DNA of 64,000 nt from Methylacidiphilum caldifontis (GTDB lineage Bacteria; Verrucomicrobiota; Verrucomicrobiia; Methylacidiphilales; Methylacidiphilaceae). The stretch is from positions 496,001 to 560,000 of the forward strand of contig NZ_CP065957.1 in assembly GCF_017310505.1 (NCBI RefSeq). The letters are read 5' to 3'. Positions 19,950 through 29,135 of this stretch are shown in pieces. The position numbers and the translations under genes were made by a program. The stretch's first letter is position 1. Every line of letters starts with the position of its first letter. The notes under the pieces are model-generated. The model searched no databases. It saw only the letters and a program-made list of their open reading frames with translations, and was not told the origin of the DNA.

Positions 19950-20765
19950 TTATTTTACGGTACTTTTATCTAACTTTGCTTTCATCACTGGACCCTTGGT
20001 CCTAGCTCCTTCATGATGCTGAGCTGCTGCTTCTTTTGCCTCTTCTTTAGCTGCTACATCCGAGTAAAAAAGAATTCCTTTTTTTCGTAGGTTAAACACA
20101 AAAGCGGAAAGGTTTTCGGATATTTCTGGATCGTTCAAAATCTTGGCCAAGGGCCCTTTGCCATACTGAGCATCGGCAAGAAGCTGGTCGGTTCGGGTTA
20201 AAACCGCTCGCAGCTCTTTAATCGTTGCTCGAAGATCAGTAGCCGTCTCATCAGTCAGTACATTTTGATTAATCCTATTAACGATGGTTCCCGCCCCCTC
20301 GAGCAGTTGGGTAGCTGAACTGATTAACGGTGCAATCTGAGTTGTGACATCACTTAAAGTAGAAGCCCGGCTTCCCCGCACCTTGTCTCCGTTCCTTAAA
20401 AAAGGAGCGGTTGTTCCCTTTGGAGTTATCGCTATGGCTTTATCCCCAAGCATTCCCACGTCAACAATTTGAAAGAGAGCATCTTTTCTTATTTTTGCAT
20501 CAGCATTAATTTTTAAATCCACCTCAACAGCTCTTCCTTCCCTAATCTGCCGAGGTGTGCTTATCACTCTTCCTACTGGGGCACCTGCAAAGTGAACTGG
20601 CGCACCCTTAATCAAACCGTAAGCATTGGGAAATTCCACTGTAATTTGGTATGAAGGCCGAAATTTTTCGCCATATCGACCAAAATAAATAATCAGTCCC
20701 CCAAGAATTGACAAACCTATAAGGAGAAACAGCCCCACTTTAATTTCCAAATTTTTTGGTTCCAT
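19950..20765 (-). CDS. mlaD: MlaD/MCE-family substrate-binding protein
   Basis: The protein (271 residues) has one N-terminal membrane anchor (KVGLFLLIGLSILGGLIIYF), then an MCE domain with FPNAYGLIKGAPVHFAGAPVG and ALFQIVDVGMLGDKAIAI, and a helical C-terminal part. MCE proteins form hexameric rings that carry phospholipids between the inner and outer membranes. It is longer than E. coli MlaD (about 180 residues), with an extra helical and charged tail. It directly follows the ATPase gene with one base between them. Confidence 0.92.
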   Translation of the reverse strand: MEPKNLEIKVGLFLLIGLSILGGLIIYFGRYGEKFRPSYQITVEFPNAYGLIKGAPVHFAGAPVGRVISTPRQIREGRAVEVDLKINADAKIRKDALFQIVDVGMLGDKAIAITPKGTTAPFLRNGDKVRGSRASTLSDVTTQIAPLISSATQLLEGAGTIVNRINQNVLTDETATDLRATIKELRAVLTRTDQLLADAQYGKGPLAKILNDPEISENLSAFVFNLRKKGILFYSDVAAKEEAKEAAAQHHEGARTKGPVMKAKLDKSTVK

Positions 20766-20766
20766 T

Positions 20767-21513
20767 TCAATTACACCTCACTTCGGATTCGATAATCCCA
20801 TAAACAAAATTACGAATAACAGGATCTTTTGAAGCAGCAAATTCCTCAGGAGTCCCCACACTGTAAATCTTACCGTTATAAAGCATCGCCACAGTCCTGC
20901 CTAACTGTCTTACCGCTTCCATGTCATGAGTCACGACCACCGTCGTCACATTAAAATCTTTATTTAACGAACAAATAAGGGCATTGAGCTCAGATGCAGC
21001 GATTGGATCAAGACCCGCTGTAGGTTCATCAAAAAAAATGATCTTTGGTTTGGCAATGACCGCCCTGGCCACAGCCACCCTTTTTTTCATTCCTCCACTA
21101 AGTTCAGAGGGCATTTTCTGCTCTTGACCTTTTAATAAAAGTCTCTCTAAAATTTCGCTCACTTCCTTCTTAATTTCCTTTTCACTCATTCCCCCTTTTT
21201 CACGCAAGGCAAAAGCAACATTTTCTTCAACGGTCATAAAATCAAAAAGGGCTCCATTTTGAAAAACCATTCCCATATCACGGCGTATCGGGGCAAGCTT
21301 TCTTTCAGAAAGTTCTACAAGATTTTTTTCATTGTACCAAACTTCTCCCGAATCAGGCTTAATTAATCCCAGGATAATGCGAAGAAGGACACTTTTGCCT
21401 CCTCCGCTTCTACCTATAATCATAAACCTATCCCCTTTTGGAATTTCCAAATTTACCCCATCAAGCACCGTAATCCCATTAAAAGATTTTCTTACATTGA
21501 TGACTTTCAACAT
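20767..21513 (-). CDS. mlaF: ABC transporter ATPase of the Mla (lipid asymmetry) system
   Basis: This 248-residue ATPase has Walker A IGRSGGGKSVLLRI (residue about 33), the signature SELSGGMKKRVAVARA, Walker B KIIFFDEPTAGLDP and the H-loop VVVTHDMEAV. The unusual GGMKKR signature is typical of MlaF/Mkl-type ATPases. With mlaE upstream and mlaD downstream it forms the inner-membrane complex that moves phospholipids to or from the outer membrane. Confidence 0.93.
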   Translation of the reverse strand: MLKVINVRKSFNGITVLDGVNLEIPKGDRFMIIGRSGGGKSVLLRIILGLIKPDSGEVWYNEKNLVELSERKLAPIRRDMGMVFQNGALFDFMTVEENVAFALREKGGMSEKEIKKEVSEILERLLLKGQEQKMPSELSGGMKKRVAVARAVIAKPKIIFFDEPTAGLDPIAASELNALICSLNKDFNVTTVVVTHDMEAVRQLGRTVAMLYNGKIYSVGTPEEFAASKDPVIRNFVYGIIESEVRCN

Positions 21514-21681
21514 CTTGCAAAGCTCTCCTCCCCTTTTTTATCTTGAATCCAAACTAAACCTCTTACTTTCTTCTTTTAATAAGCATATTTGAGCCCGAAC
21601 AATACAGTTAAAACCAAATATTTTTTTAAAATCCTTATTCATTTTTTTACATCATAAAATAAACTCTTTTCCTTTCACTTG

Positions 21682-22518
21682 TTAGGCAAATAGAATATTC
21701 ATGAGAAAACTGAAGAAAAAATTCGATATAAGAATAGCAATGGAAGAGTAAACCATGGCCTGCGTAGCCGCAACGCCTACTCCTTCGGCACTGAGCTGGC
21801 AATTAAGCCCCCTGTAGCAACTAATCAACACGATTAATCCGCCAAAAAACATCCCTTTTATTTCTCCCATCCATACGTCATCCAGTGAAGTAAACCGGAT
21901 CGTATTTTCCCAGTAATAAGCCGGCTCTACTCCAAGCAAGGGAACTGAAACTAGGTAGCCGCAAAGAATCCCTATGCCAGAAGTAATAGCTACCAACAAG
22001 GGCATGGATACAACCAAGCCAAGGAACCTGGGTACGATTAAATATTGGGTTACGTACACCCCAAGGGATCTTAAAGCATCGATCTGCTCAGTCACTTTCA
22101 TCGTGGATATTTCTGCAGCCATAGCTGAACCGACCCGACCAGAGACCATCAAGGCACAAAGGACAGGTCCTAACTCCCTTAACATTGCCAAGGTAACCAC
22201 AGGTCCTGTCGCTGAACTCATCCCTAGTTTACCAAAATGGAATTGAACCTGGGCAGCAAAAACCGCCCCAGTGAAAGCTCCCGTTATAACAACAATGATC
22301 TGGGATTTTGCTCCAATCGATAAGATTTGCGTTAAAAAGAGCTTCCATCGCAAAGGGAAAGAAAAGAAAGAATAGAGAGTGTCCAACAAAAGGAAAAAGA
22401 TCTCACCCGTTGCCTTAAAGAACTTGGTACATAGGCTTCCTAACCGATAAATCAAAACTATCCTCCTTTTGCTAAAAAGCAAAATGTGCTTTCTTTTGTT
22501 AATAAAGAAAAAAAACAA
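21682..22518 (-). CDS. mlaE: MlaE-family lipid ABC transporter permease
   Basis: The permease has the family core GAFTGAVFAAQVQFHFGKLG, LRELGPVLCALMVSGRVGSA, and EISTMKVTEQIDALRSLGV, plus several hydrophobic membrane segments up to the C-terminus. The first 20-25 residues of the 278-residue frame are Phe/Lys-rich and poorly conserved, so a start at a later codon is possible. It leads the mlaE-mlaF-mlaD-ispD run. The gap of 168 nt to mlaF is longer than the others. Confidence 0.9.
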   Translation of the reverse strand: MFFFFINKRKHILLFSKRRIVLIYRLGSLCTKFFKATGEIFFLLLDTLYSFFSFPLRWKLFLTQILSIGAKSQIIVVITGAFTGAVFAAQVQFHFGKLGMSSATGPVVTLAMLRELGPVLCALMVSGRVGSAMAAEISTMKVTEQIDALRSLGVYVTQYLIVPRFLGLVVSMPLLVAITSGIGILCGYLVSVPLLGVEPAYYWENTIRFTSLDDVWMGEIKGMFFGGLIVLISCYRGLNCQLSAEGVGVAATQAMVYSSIAILISNFFFSFLMNILFA

Positions 22519-22617
22519 ATTCTAAAAAATAAAAAGAAAAATCTTATTCACTCTTTTCCCAAGATAAATAAGATAGATTGACTTATACTCGAAATTTTTA
22601 ATTTTTAAAAGCCAAAA

Positions 22618-22693
22618 GCACCCGTAGCTCAGAGGATAGAGCAGCGGATTTCTAATCCGTTGGTCGCGTGTTCGAATCACGCCGGGTGCGCCA
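22618..22693 (+). tRNA. tRNA-Arg (TCT anticodon), CCA encoded
   Basis: The plus strand folds as a complete tRNA with acceptor GCACCCG/CGGGTGC, D-stem GCTC/GAGC, anticodon loop TTTCTAA giving anticodon TCT, T-arm GCGTG/CACGC with TTCGAAT loop, discriminator G and an encoded CCA. Unlike the other two tRNAs here, the CCA is in the DNA. It stands at the boundary between housekeeping genes and the accessory region, a common integration point. Confidence 0.97.
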
Positions 22694-23430
22694 AATAAAA
22701 AGCTAGTAAAAAACACAAAAATCAAGATTTACTCAAGAAAGACAAGCAAAAAGGGCAGTCTATAAGAAATACTTATCCATACCCAAAAATACTTAATAAT
22801 ACTCCAAAATTACGCACATATTGAACAAGAAAAAACACATTCGATGTATAATCTCTTTAAAGATTGGATGAAGCTTTTCAGCCCTTTTCACTGCTTATCT
22901 ATTCTACCTCCAGCGACTTGAGAAAACAATAAATGCGACTATGCTTCTATCCAAAGGATGAAAAAGGAAAGAGATGCCGTGAAGCCTGTCTTTCCTTGAT
23001 GAATCAGCGTTCCAAGATAGGTTTCGTAAAATGCTCTGTGGCGAACTTTTTTTGAGTTGCTAATAGGAGATTAATGCAGACTACTGGGAAAACTTTCCCC
23101 TGATTGATTTTCGCAAAGGAATTTCAGAAGCAATTTAAATAAAGGCAAGAGAGGGAAGACTGAAATAAGTCTTCCCCCTCCCCTCCTCCCTGAAACGCTC
23201 GATTATTTTTGATATCAATTTATAGAGCTCGATCTTTTTCTATTTAATATCCTTGTTTTTTTTCTCGCTCTTACCCTTTTTTATATCTAATCTTTAAGCT
23301 CATTCCTATTATATTTATTTATAAGGAAAGATTATGCAAAAATATTTCATCCAAAGCATAAGAAAAACTTATCCCTCAGGCAACTGCCGACTTTCGATAA
23401 GGGCTGATTGTAGACTTCGTCAGGATACTT
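22694..23430. other. Gene-poor stretch after tRNA-Arg
   Basis: No convincing gene was found. The only clear structure is a perfect 9-bp inverted repeat GGGAAGACT/AGTCTTCCC with a 6-nt loop at 23153-23176, without a U-tract, so it is not a standard terminator. I found no second copy of the tRNA-Arg 3' end that would mark an attachment site. Confidence 0.5.
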
Positions 23431-23868
23431 TTATACCCATTCTATCTCATATTCAGTATGTTCAGTTAGAGTTTTGGATTCAAGAGCCTCTACTTGCTTG
23501 GCTTCTCTCTTCAAAATCCAATGGAACCCGACCATTTTCACGATTGAGTCTATAATTTCAACTTGCGCCCTGATTGCTGCCACAGAAGATTTTCCAGTTG
23601 CTTTGAGCATTCTTTTTTCTTCTTCGAGCTCCAAGTAGGCTTTTTGATATGCTCCAATGCAACCTGTCTTTAATGCGTTCCACTCATCAGCGCCAATTTC
23701 TTCGTTGGCTTCCCTTAAGTATGAATCGACAACAGCGGTTGATAGTCCAATTTCCCTGCTGATGTCTTCATACGAATAGCCCAGAAAGCTCAATGCGAGC
23801 ACTTTAGCCCTTCGCCGCTTGTATTCGGTTAGTCTAGTATCATTCTTGTTTTCTTTCTTTTTCGCCAT
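23431..23868 (-). CDS. Small helix-turn-helix protein of unknown function
   Basis: The 145-residue protein is highly charged. After a basic N-terminus (EYKRRRAKVLAL) it has a predicted helix-turn-helix, FLGYSYEDISREIGLSTAVVDSYL (residues about 29-52), and then a helical Glu/Lys-rich region. The layout resembles small phage-type DNA-binding proteins such as terminase small subunits, but no specific family can be claimed. Base use is AT-rich like the host, in contrast to the GC-rich DNA that starts within 20 bp of its 5' end. It lies next to an integrase fragment. Confidence 0.5.
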   Translation of the reverse strand: MAKKKENKNDTRLTEYKRRRAKVLALSFLGYSYEDISREIGLSTAVVDSYLREANEEIGADEWNALKTGCIGAYQKAYLELEEEKRMLKATGKSSVAAIRAQVEIIDSIVKMVGFHWILKREAKQVEALESKTLTEHTEYEIEWV

Positions 23869-23895
23869 GATTTAATTTCCCGAAAAGGTGCCTTT

Positions 23896-24310
23896 TTGGG
23901 AAAGTCCGCTCCTCCCGATCGGAGGGGAACGCCAAAAAGAAAGACCGCCTCCGCTTCCCTAAATGGGAAAGTTGGCTTGAAAGGGGCGAGAATCCTCCCC
24001 AAGATCCCGGTTGTGGAAAAGCCTCTTCCTCCGCGGCGGCGTCCCAACCGCGAGGCGCGCACCCGGGAGTATCTCACCCCTCCCGAGGCCGAAGGGCTCA
24101 TCGAGGCCGCCGGAAAGGCGGGCTGGAACGGCCCCCGGGATGCGGCGCTCCTCCTTTTGGCCTATCGGCATGGCCTCCGGGTGTCGGAGCTCGTTTGCCT
24201 GCGGTGGGAACAGGTCGATTTGACCGCCGCCCTGCTGCACGTCCGCCGAGCGAAGAACGGGATCTCGGCGACGCATCCGCTGCGCGGACGGGAGCTGAGG
24301 GTGTTCAGCA
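23896..24310 (+). pseudogene. Tyrosine recombinase (phage-type integrase), N-terminal fragment
   Basis: The frame encodes the start of a FimB/XerD-like integrase: RRRPNREARTREYLTPPEAE, then GPRDAALLLLAYRHGLRVSE with the first catalytic Arg, LRWEQVDLTAALLHVRRAKN, and THPLRGRELR. After this point homology stops abruptly near 24310; the catalytic His-x-x-Arg and Tyr are missing. The remaining open frame to 24498 is a shadow of a methyltransferase fragment on the other strand. No ATG start is seen; the open frame begins at a TTG. The DNA is clearly GC-rich. It is a dead remnant of whatever delivered this island. Confidence 0.7.
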
Positions 24311-24539
24311 TCGCTGGATCGGGATCGACGCCAGTCGCGCGAGCGCCACGTGATGATGCTGCGCACGTGATCATTCTATCGCCGCAGCCGAAATCTAGAA
24401 CTCGGGCGTCCTTAAGCTCGCCTATCAGCTCAAGAATCAGGCGTTACTCGATCATCTCCGTCATGGCACCGAGCGAGGTCGCCCGCCAGGTCTCATAGGC
24501 TGCCGGACCAATCGTCGTCGGTTTTTCCGCGGTACTCAT
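24310..24539 (-). pseudogene. SAM-dependent methyltransferase fragment (5' part, with nonsense codon)
   Basis: Read from the ATG at 24539 the strand gives MSTAEKPTTIGPAAYETWRA, then TSLGAMTEMIE, a stop, and in the same frame RLILELIGELKDARVLDFGC, followed by GARATGVDPDPAML. This is the N-terminal part and SAM-binding motif I of a class I methyltransferase. One in-frame TAA interrupts it and the rest is lost at the junction with the integrase fragment. It begins 8 nt after the cysteine desulfurase pseudogene, so it was the third gene of that operon. Confidence 0.6.
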
Positions 24540-24547
24540 GTGATTAG

Positions 24548-25449
24548 CTAGCGCAAGTTATCGACCGCTGCCTCGATCTTCTCCGTCGTCGTGAAGCGCC
24601 CAAGGCTAAAACGGATCGCACCCAAGCCGGGTTCCGGAGCAATGCCCATCGTTCGGAAGAGCAGAGGGAGGACGACCTGGCGAAATGTCAGGCTGATACG
24701 GTCGAGGTGGCAACCGTCGGCATGCGTGTGAGGATGTTGGTGCCGTTGCGGCCGACGAACGAGACGTTGAGCGTGTTGGGGAGGCGCTTCTCCAGGTGGC
24801 CGTTGAGGGTCACGCGATTAGCGAACACGGTGCGAAGACGCTCCCAGAAAAGGTCACGCAAGCGTTGCACCTCGAGCATACCAATCCACGCATGATCGAT
24901 TTCGCAGGCTTGGCCGAGTGCAGTAGTCAATGAGGTGCTCTCCGTGCCCGCCCGCGGTTTGGCCTCGTGGCCTGCGCCATGCAGGAGCGGTTCGAGTTGT
25001 ACGTTCTGTCGGAGGTAAAGCACGCCGAGACCTTTGGGTGCGTAAAGTTTGCGTCCAGCTACCGAAAGCAAGTCCACGCCGAATTCCGAAACTTTTGCCA
25101 AAATTATCCCCACCGACCGTGCGGCGTCGGTGTGAAACAGTACAGCCGGATGTTCGATTGGATTTGTGATAATGTGATTGCCTTTCCGGTGTAACGAGAA
25201 AAACCCTTCTGTGATCGCCTGGTTGTAGGCCTCCGTGTCGCCACCGGTGAAAATGATTTCCTGCGCCGTACAGCCGAGCGACGCGGCGACTTGACTACGG
25301 GCTTTCTCAACTGGCCGTTTCGCCGGCGCGCCCACCCAATGCAGACTCGGTGAATTGCCGTAGTGTCCGCTCAAAAACGGGCATATCGCGTCGACCACTT
25401 CCGGCGCAATCGGCGTGCTTGCGTTGTAGTCCAGGTAAACGTTTGTCAT
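24548..25449 (-). pseudogene. Cysteine desulfurase (NifS/IscS family), degraded
   Basis: The start MTNVYLDYNASTPIAPEVVD and the segments NHIITNPIEHPAV, LFHTDAARSVG, LLSVAGRKLYAPKGLGVLYL (with the PLP lysine position) and NTLNVSFVGRNG identify a class V aminotransferase-type cysteine desulfurase. There are three lesions. About 60 residues are missing in frame between EHPAV and LFHTD. A TGA stands where the active-site Cys of the SACHSG loop is expected (after STVSA). A one-base deletion follows soon after, beyond which the C-terminus RTMGIAPEPGLGAIRFSLGR continues in another frame to a TAG at 24548. It is part of a three-gene minus-strand operon with methyltransferases on both sides. Confidence 0.8.
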
Positions 25450-25457
25450 GGCGACGT

Positions 25458-26072
25458 TCAGCCATTTCGAACGAAACGGAAGTAGCTGAATTTTTGTTCC
25501 GTATTCCACGGCGTGATGTGCGTTTCGTCCACCTGCTCAAGCAACCGAAATTCTTCGCCCAGCGCCGCGCGAATAGCGGGAGCATCATAGCGGACCACGT
25601 CGAGTCCGCTGCATTTCACCGGGCCGTCAACGGCGAATGTGGCGATGATTACGTGGCCGTCCGGCGTCAGGGTTCGACGCAAGGTCTCGACATATTTTTG
25701 CCGGTCATCTTTGTGGGTCAAAAAGTGGAAAAGGGCCCGGTCGTGCCAGAGGTGGAATCGGCGCGGCGGATAAAACTCCGTGACATCGGCCTCGAACCAC
25801 TCGACCAAGCCGGCCCGCACACCAAGGCGCTTTCGGGCGCAGGCCAGCGCCGCGGCCGAGATGTCCAGCACCGCTGGCTTCGCGAAGCCCGCGTCAAGCA
25901 GGAAATCCACGAGCACAGACGCGCCGCCGCCTACGTCAATGACGCCCGCGTCTTTGCCGACGCCGGTCGCCTCGATGAGGTTGAGCGATAGCGCTGGCCG
26001 TTTTTGAAACCAGCTCACGTCGTCGGTCGCTTTGGTTTGATAAACCGTTTCCCAATGTTGTTTCTTAATCAT
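25458..26072 (-). CDS. Class I SAM-dependent methyltransferase
   Basis: The 204-residue protein has SAM-binding motif I GVIDVGGGASVLVDFLLDAG, an acidic motif II region VLDISAAALACARKRLG, and WFEADVTEFYPPRRFHLWHD before RALFHFLT. The substrate is not evident. It resembles small stand-alone methyltransferases that occur next to cysteine desulfurase genes or thiol/metalloid genes. It is 8 nt upstream of the desulfurase pseudogene and looks intact, though the rest of its operon is broken. It is GC-rich relative to the flanking host DNA. Confidence 0.8.
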   Translation of the reverse strand: MIKKQHWETVYQTKATDDVSWFQKRPALSLNLIEATGVGKDAGVIDVGGGASVLVDFLLDAGFAKPAVLDISAAALACARKRLGVRAGLVEWFEADVTEFYPPRRFHLWHDRALFHFLTHKDDRQKYVETLRRTLTPDGHVIIATFAVDGPVKCSGLDVVRYDAPAIRAALGEEFRLLEQVDETHITPWNTEQKFSYFRFVRNG

Positions 26073-26329
26073 AATTGTTTAGGGCCATTCACTTGACTCA
26101 ACTATGCACAACATCTTGCGGTCGCACCAGTTGTTCGCAGGTCGTCGAGGCAATCTGGACGGCGTGTCGTGCGAGTCGGAAGAAGGGCTTTCCGCAGGAG
26201 GCCGATTTCCGGCGGTTGAAGCGAAAAACGCTTCTTCGCTATTTCAAGTGGGTAACGCAGGGAGATCGAGCCTGAGCTTTCATCGGGATTCTGTACCTTC
26301 GCTGAGTATACGGAGATAGCGCGGGTAAG

Positions 26330-26729
26330 CAAAAATGCGTCCAGTTTTGGGAGCGCCGAAACTCCTCCGGGGCTTTTTTGCTTCCCCGCCCTTGGGATAA
26401 TAGGATGCCGTGCATTTCCCGAATCAGTCGATTGGAGAGGGGGAAGTTTTCTTGCAGGCGCTTCAATCCATGCTCCAGGGCAGCCACATAATTGGAAACT
26501 TCCACCACGTCGTCCAGGGGAGCCCCAGGCGCTTCCTTCAGCTCGAAGAGCAAAAGGTCGGAAATGGAGGCCTGGGTGCCTTCGATCTGGAAGGAGAGAA
26601 GCGCCTCCCGCTGTTTTTTCGTTGACGTGATTCATCGGATCCTCCCTTTGCCGAGAGATCGGCTGCCGGTTCCGGAAACGGCTTTCCGTGCCCATGAGCC
26701 CCGTTCCCGTTCTTGAAAAACCGATCCAT
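26330..26729 (-). pseudogene. Fic family protein fragment
   Basis: On the minus strand the frames read EALLSFQIEGTQASISDLLL, then FELKEAPGAPLDDVVEVSNY, VAALEHGLKRLQENFPLSNR and LIREMHGILLSQGRGSKKAP, ending EEFRRSQNW. This is the N-terminal half of a Fic/AMPylating-type protein. The HPFxxGNGR catalytic motif is missing because homology ends at about 26330. The upstream part (MDRFFKNGNGAHG) is in another frame, so there is also a frameshift or small deletion. It is one of several broken GC-rich pieces here. The stretch 26075-26330 next to it has no gene I can support. Confidence 0.6.
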
Positions 26730-26833
26730 CCTCCTTCGCCTTGACGGGAGATTGACTTCATGTTTGTTTTATATTACATCAAAATTCATTAATTTCAAAC
26801 TTTATTAACTTCTAAATAAATGGAGTTTCCGAG

Positions 26834-27445
26834 ATGTTCTTCAAACAACGCTCGACAAAGGAAGCGACGCTCTCCTATTTCTACGGGTGCGGCGGTCTCG
26901 GACAGGAGGTGGCGGTGGATGTCGTGGAAGGGGAGAAGAGTGGTTCCTGCATGAGGCCGAAAAGGCGGGGTCCGGCTGGCTTGGGTCATCGATACGCATG
27001 TCCATGCCGACCACCTCTCGGGAAGACTCAGGCTGGCCGAGAAGACAGGGGCCTTCTACGGCCTCACGAAAGCGCGCAGAGGCATGTGCGATATTCTTTC
27101 CGCCCCCTGAAGGATAATGAAATTCTTCAGACGGGGAATGTTCTGACCCGTATCCTCCACACCCCTGGCCATACCTCCGACAGCCTTCACAAAAGACTTC
27201 TGGCTCTTCCCGACGACGTTGCGATCTATCCGGGCCACACCTCGGGAAGCTTCTCTGCTGCCGGGATCTCCGGAAAACCCTCCTCGACGATCGGGTTCGA
27301 CAAGCGATTCAACCCCTTTCTGACCCTCGGAGACCGGAAGGAATTCATCGCCAGACTGAAGGCCGACATTCCCGACAAACCCGCCGGATTCGAGAGGATT
27401 GTCGCGATCAATCTTGGACATCAACCGGCATCCGGTTCCCTTTGA
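26834..27445 (+). pseudogene. Metallo-beta-lactamase-fold hydrolase (ETHE1/glyoxalase II-like), degraded
   Basis: Parts of a persulfide dioxygenase/glyoxalase-like protein are visible: the start MFFKQRSTKEATLSYFYGCG, the metal-binding motif THVHADHLSG in a second frame (about 26992-27025), and in the original frame ILHTPGHTSDS, LPDDVAIYPGHTSGSF and a C-terminus with SSTIGFDKRFNPFL. At least two frameshifts separate these blocks, and the middle section between PGHTSDS and LPDDV is deleted. It should be inactive. A link to sulfur metabolism with the nearby desulfurase is only suggestive. Confidence 0.65.
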
Positions 27446-27462
27446 GGAGGACACATCCTCGT

Positions 27463-27822
27463 ATGGATACTGCTCGCTTCATTCTTGTCGCCGAAATGTT
27501 TTCGGCCCTGTCGCATCCCAAGCGCCTCGAGATCATCAGTCACATCGGGTGGGGGGAGCGGGGCTCGGGCGAGTTGGCCGAACTGACCAGGCCCTCGAAG
27601 GCCAACGTCTCCCAGCACCTCAATGTGCTCAAGGCCCGTGCCTTGGTTTATTGCGAAAAGGTCGGGACCTCCTGCCGGTATCGGGTGACCAGCCCCAAAG
27701 TGCTCGAGGTCTGCGACCTCATTCGTCAGATCGTCCTCGACCAGATGGAGACCGACTCCGAAAGACGAAAGAGCCTGACGGAGATCCTGCCCTTCTCCCG
27801 GGAGCGGAAAGGGGGAGCGTGA
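27463..27822 (+). CDS. ArsR/SmtB-family transcriptional repressor
   Basis: This 119-residue protein is a winged-helix ArsR-type regulator: AEMFSALSHPKRLEIISHIG, then ELAELTRPSKANVSQHLNVL as the recognition helix, and ALVYCEKVGTSCRYRVTSPK for the wing. Cys residues occur in the wing region, but the classical ELCVCDL metal site of ArsR is not present, so the inducer is unknown. The ATG at 27463 matches the family start; a TTG 21 nt upstream is an alternative. The stop overlaps the GTG start of the MFS transporter by GTGA, so the pair is translationally coupled, and this protein probably controls it. Confidence 0.88.
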   Translation: MDTARFILVAEMFSALSHPKRLEIISHIGWGERGSGELAELTRPSKANVSQHLNVLKARALVYCEKVGTSCRYRVTSPKVLEVCDLIRQIVLDQMETDSERRKSLTEILPFSRERKGGA

Positions 27823-29135
27823 CTCCGCAATCCGCGCCTCCCTACCGCCGGGGAATCCGGATCAACCGGGGCCAGTTCCTCCACCACATTCTCCAGGTCT
27901 TTTTCGTGGGCCTCGTCATCGGAATGGAACGAACCGTCCTTCCCTCGATGTCGGGGGATTTTGGCGTGGCAAAGGGCTCCTTTCTGTTCCTTCTCTCCTT
28001 CGTGCTTTCTTTCGGCCTGGTCAAGGGAATGCTGAACTTTGTCGCCGGAAGCTTGGCCGACCGGTTCGGGCGAAAGCGCGTCCTGGTGGCGGGATGGCTC
28101 GCCGGACTTCCCATCCCCTTCCTCGTTCTCGAGGCCCGCAACTGGTGGTGGATCGTGGCGGCCAATGTCTTCCTGGGAGTCAACCAGGGGTTCGCCTGGT
28201 CCATGACCATAATGAGCAATCTGGACATCACCCGGCCCCAGGAGCGGGGACTGGCGACCGGCGCGAACGAAAGCGCCGGATACCTCGCCATGGGCGTAGC
28301 GGGAGTCGCAACCGGCTACCTGTCCGTCAGGTTCGGCCCCCGGTTGGCCCTTTTCGGCTTTGGCCTAGCCGTCGTCCTGGCCGCTCTGGCTATGGCCGTT
28401 CTCTTCGTCCGGGAGACGCTTCCCTGGGCTCGGGCGGAGTACGACGAACACAAAGAGGGGAGCTTTTCCGGCCCCCGGCCGCGATTCCCTCGGGGCGTTC
28501 CGGACCACCCCGGGGCCAAAGAAATCTTTCTCCTGTGCTCCTTCCGCCATCCCACCTTCCGGGCCCTATCCCAGGCGGGAGTTGCCAACAAGATTGCGGA
28601 CACCTTGGTCTGGGGACTTTTTCCCGTCTTTTTCTGGAGTCGGGGACTGTCCCTCACCGAAATCGGATGGCTGACCGGCCTCTATGCCATGGCATGGGGG
28701 GTCGCCCAGACGGCGACGGGGCATCTCTCCGACATCGTTGGGAGAAAGAAGCCCATCGTGGGAGGGCTCTGGTGCCTGGGCGGTGGGATCGTCGGCGTCG
28801 TCTTGTCCCAAAACCTGTTTCTCTGGGGATTCTTCGCCTGCGTCATGGGGATCGGAATGGCCCTTCTCTACCCCACTCTCGGGGCCGCGGTCGCGGACAT
28901 TTCCCCTCCCGCCTGGCGCGGACGGGCCGTGGGCACCTACCGCTACTGGCGCGACTCGGGATACGCAGTCGGGGCCGTCCTTCTGGGCCTTCTCGCCCAA
29001 TGGAAACAGGATACGGAGATCGCCTTCTGGACGACTGCGGTCCTCCTTGGCCTGTCGGGGCTCTGGGTGGCGACCGGTTCGGAGGAGACCCATCCCGGAC
29101 TGAATCCGGCCGACGAATCGGGATCAGATGGATGA
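27819..29135 (+). CDS. Major facilitator superfamily transporter
   Basis: The 438-residue protein has about 12 hydrophobic segments and the MFS loop motifs GSLADRFGRKRVLVAGW (between helices 2 and 3) and GHLSDIVGRKKPIVGG (second half). The substrate cannot be read; pairing with an ArsR regulator suggests export of a metalloid or other toxic compound. The start GTG at 27819 overlaps the arsR stop and follows AAAGGGGGAG. The stop overlaps the next ATG (ATGA), so three genes were coupled. GC-rich, intact, and apparently still functional in an otherwise broken island. Confidence 0.88.
   Translation: MTPQSAPPYRRGIRINRGQFLHHILQVFFVGLVIGMERTVLPSMSGDFGVAKGSFLFLLSFVLSFGLVKGMLNFVAGSLADRFGRKRVLVAGWLAGLPIPFLVLEARNWWWIVAANVFLGVNQGFAWSMTIMSNLDITRPQERGLATGANESAGYLAMGVAGVATGYLSVRFGPRLALFGFGLAVVLAALAMAVLFVRETLPWARAEYDEHKEGSFSGPRPRFPRGVPDHPGAKEIFLLCSFRHPTFRALSQAGVANKIADTLVWGLFPVFFWSRGLSLTEIGWLTGLYAMAWGVAQTATGHLSDIVGRKKPIVGGLWCLGGGIVGVVLSQNLFLWGFFACVMGIGMALLYPTLGAAVADISPPAWRGRAVGTYRYWRDSGYAVGAVLLGLLAQWKQDTEIAFWTTAVLLGLSGLWVATGSEETHPGLNPADESGSDG

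Noticed and set aside
23150-23176. Perfect 9-bp inverted repeat as a terminator
   Set aside because: It is followed by CCCTCCCCTCC, not a U-tract, and no gene ends nearby.
24310-24498. Continuation of the integrase open frame beyond 24310
   Set aside because: The opposite strand encodes a recognisable methyltransferase fragment here, and the integrase family motifs stop; the open frame is a shadow in GC-rich DNA.
24548-24720. Selenocysteine-containing desulfurase (TGA at the catalytic Cys)
   Set aside because: A frameshift a few codons after the TGA and a large upstream in-frame deletion show a decayed gene. No selenocysteine insertion hairpin was evident by eye.
28094-29131. Long open frames in other phases and on the minus strand through the MFS gene
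   Set aside because: Arg/Pro/Gly-rich shadows typical of GC-rich coding DNA; only the MFS frame has membrane segments and family motifs.
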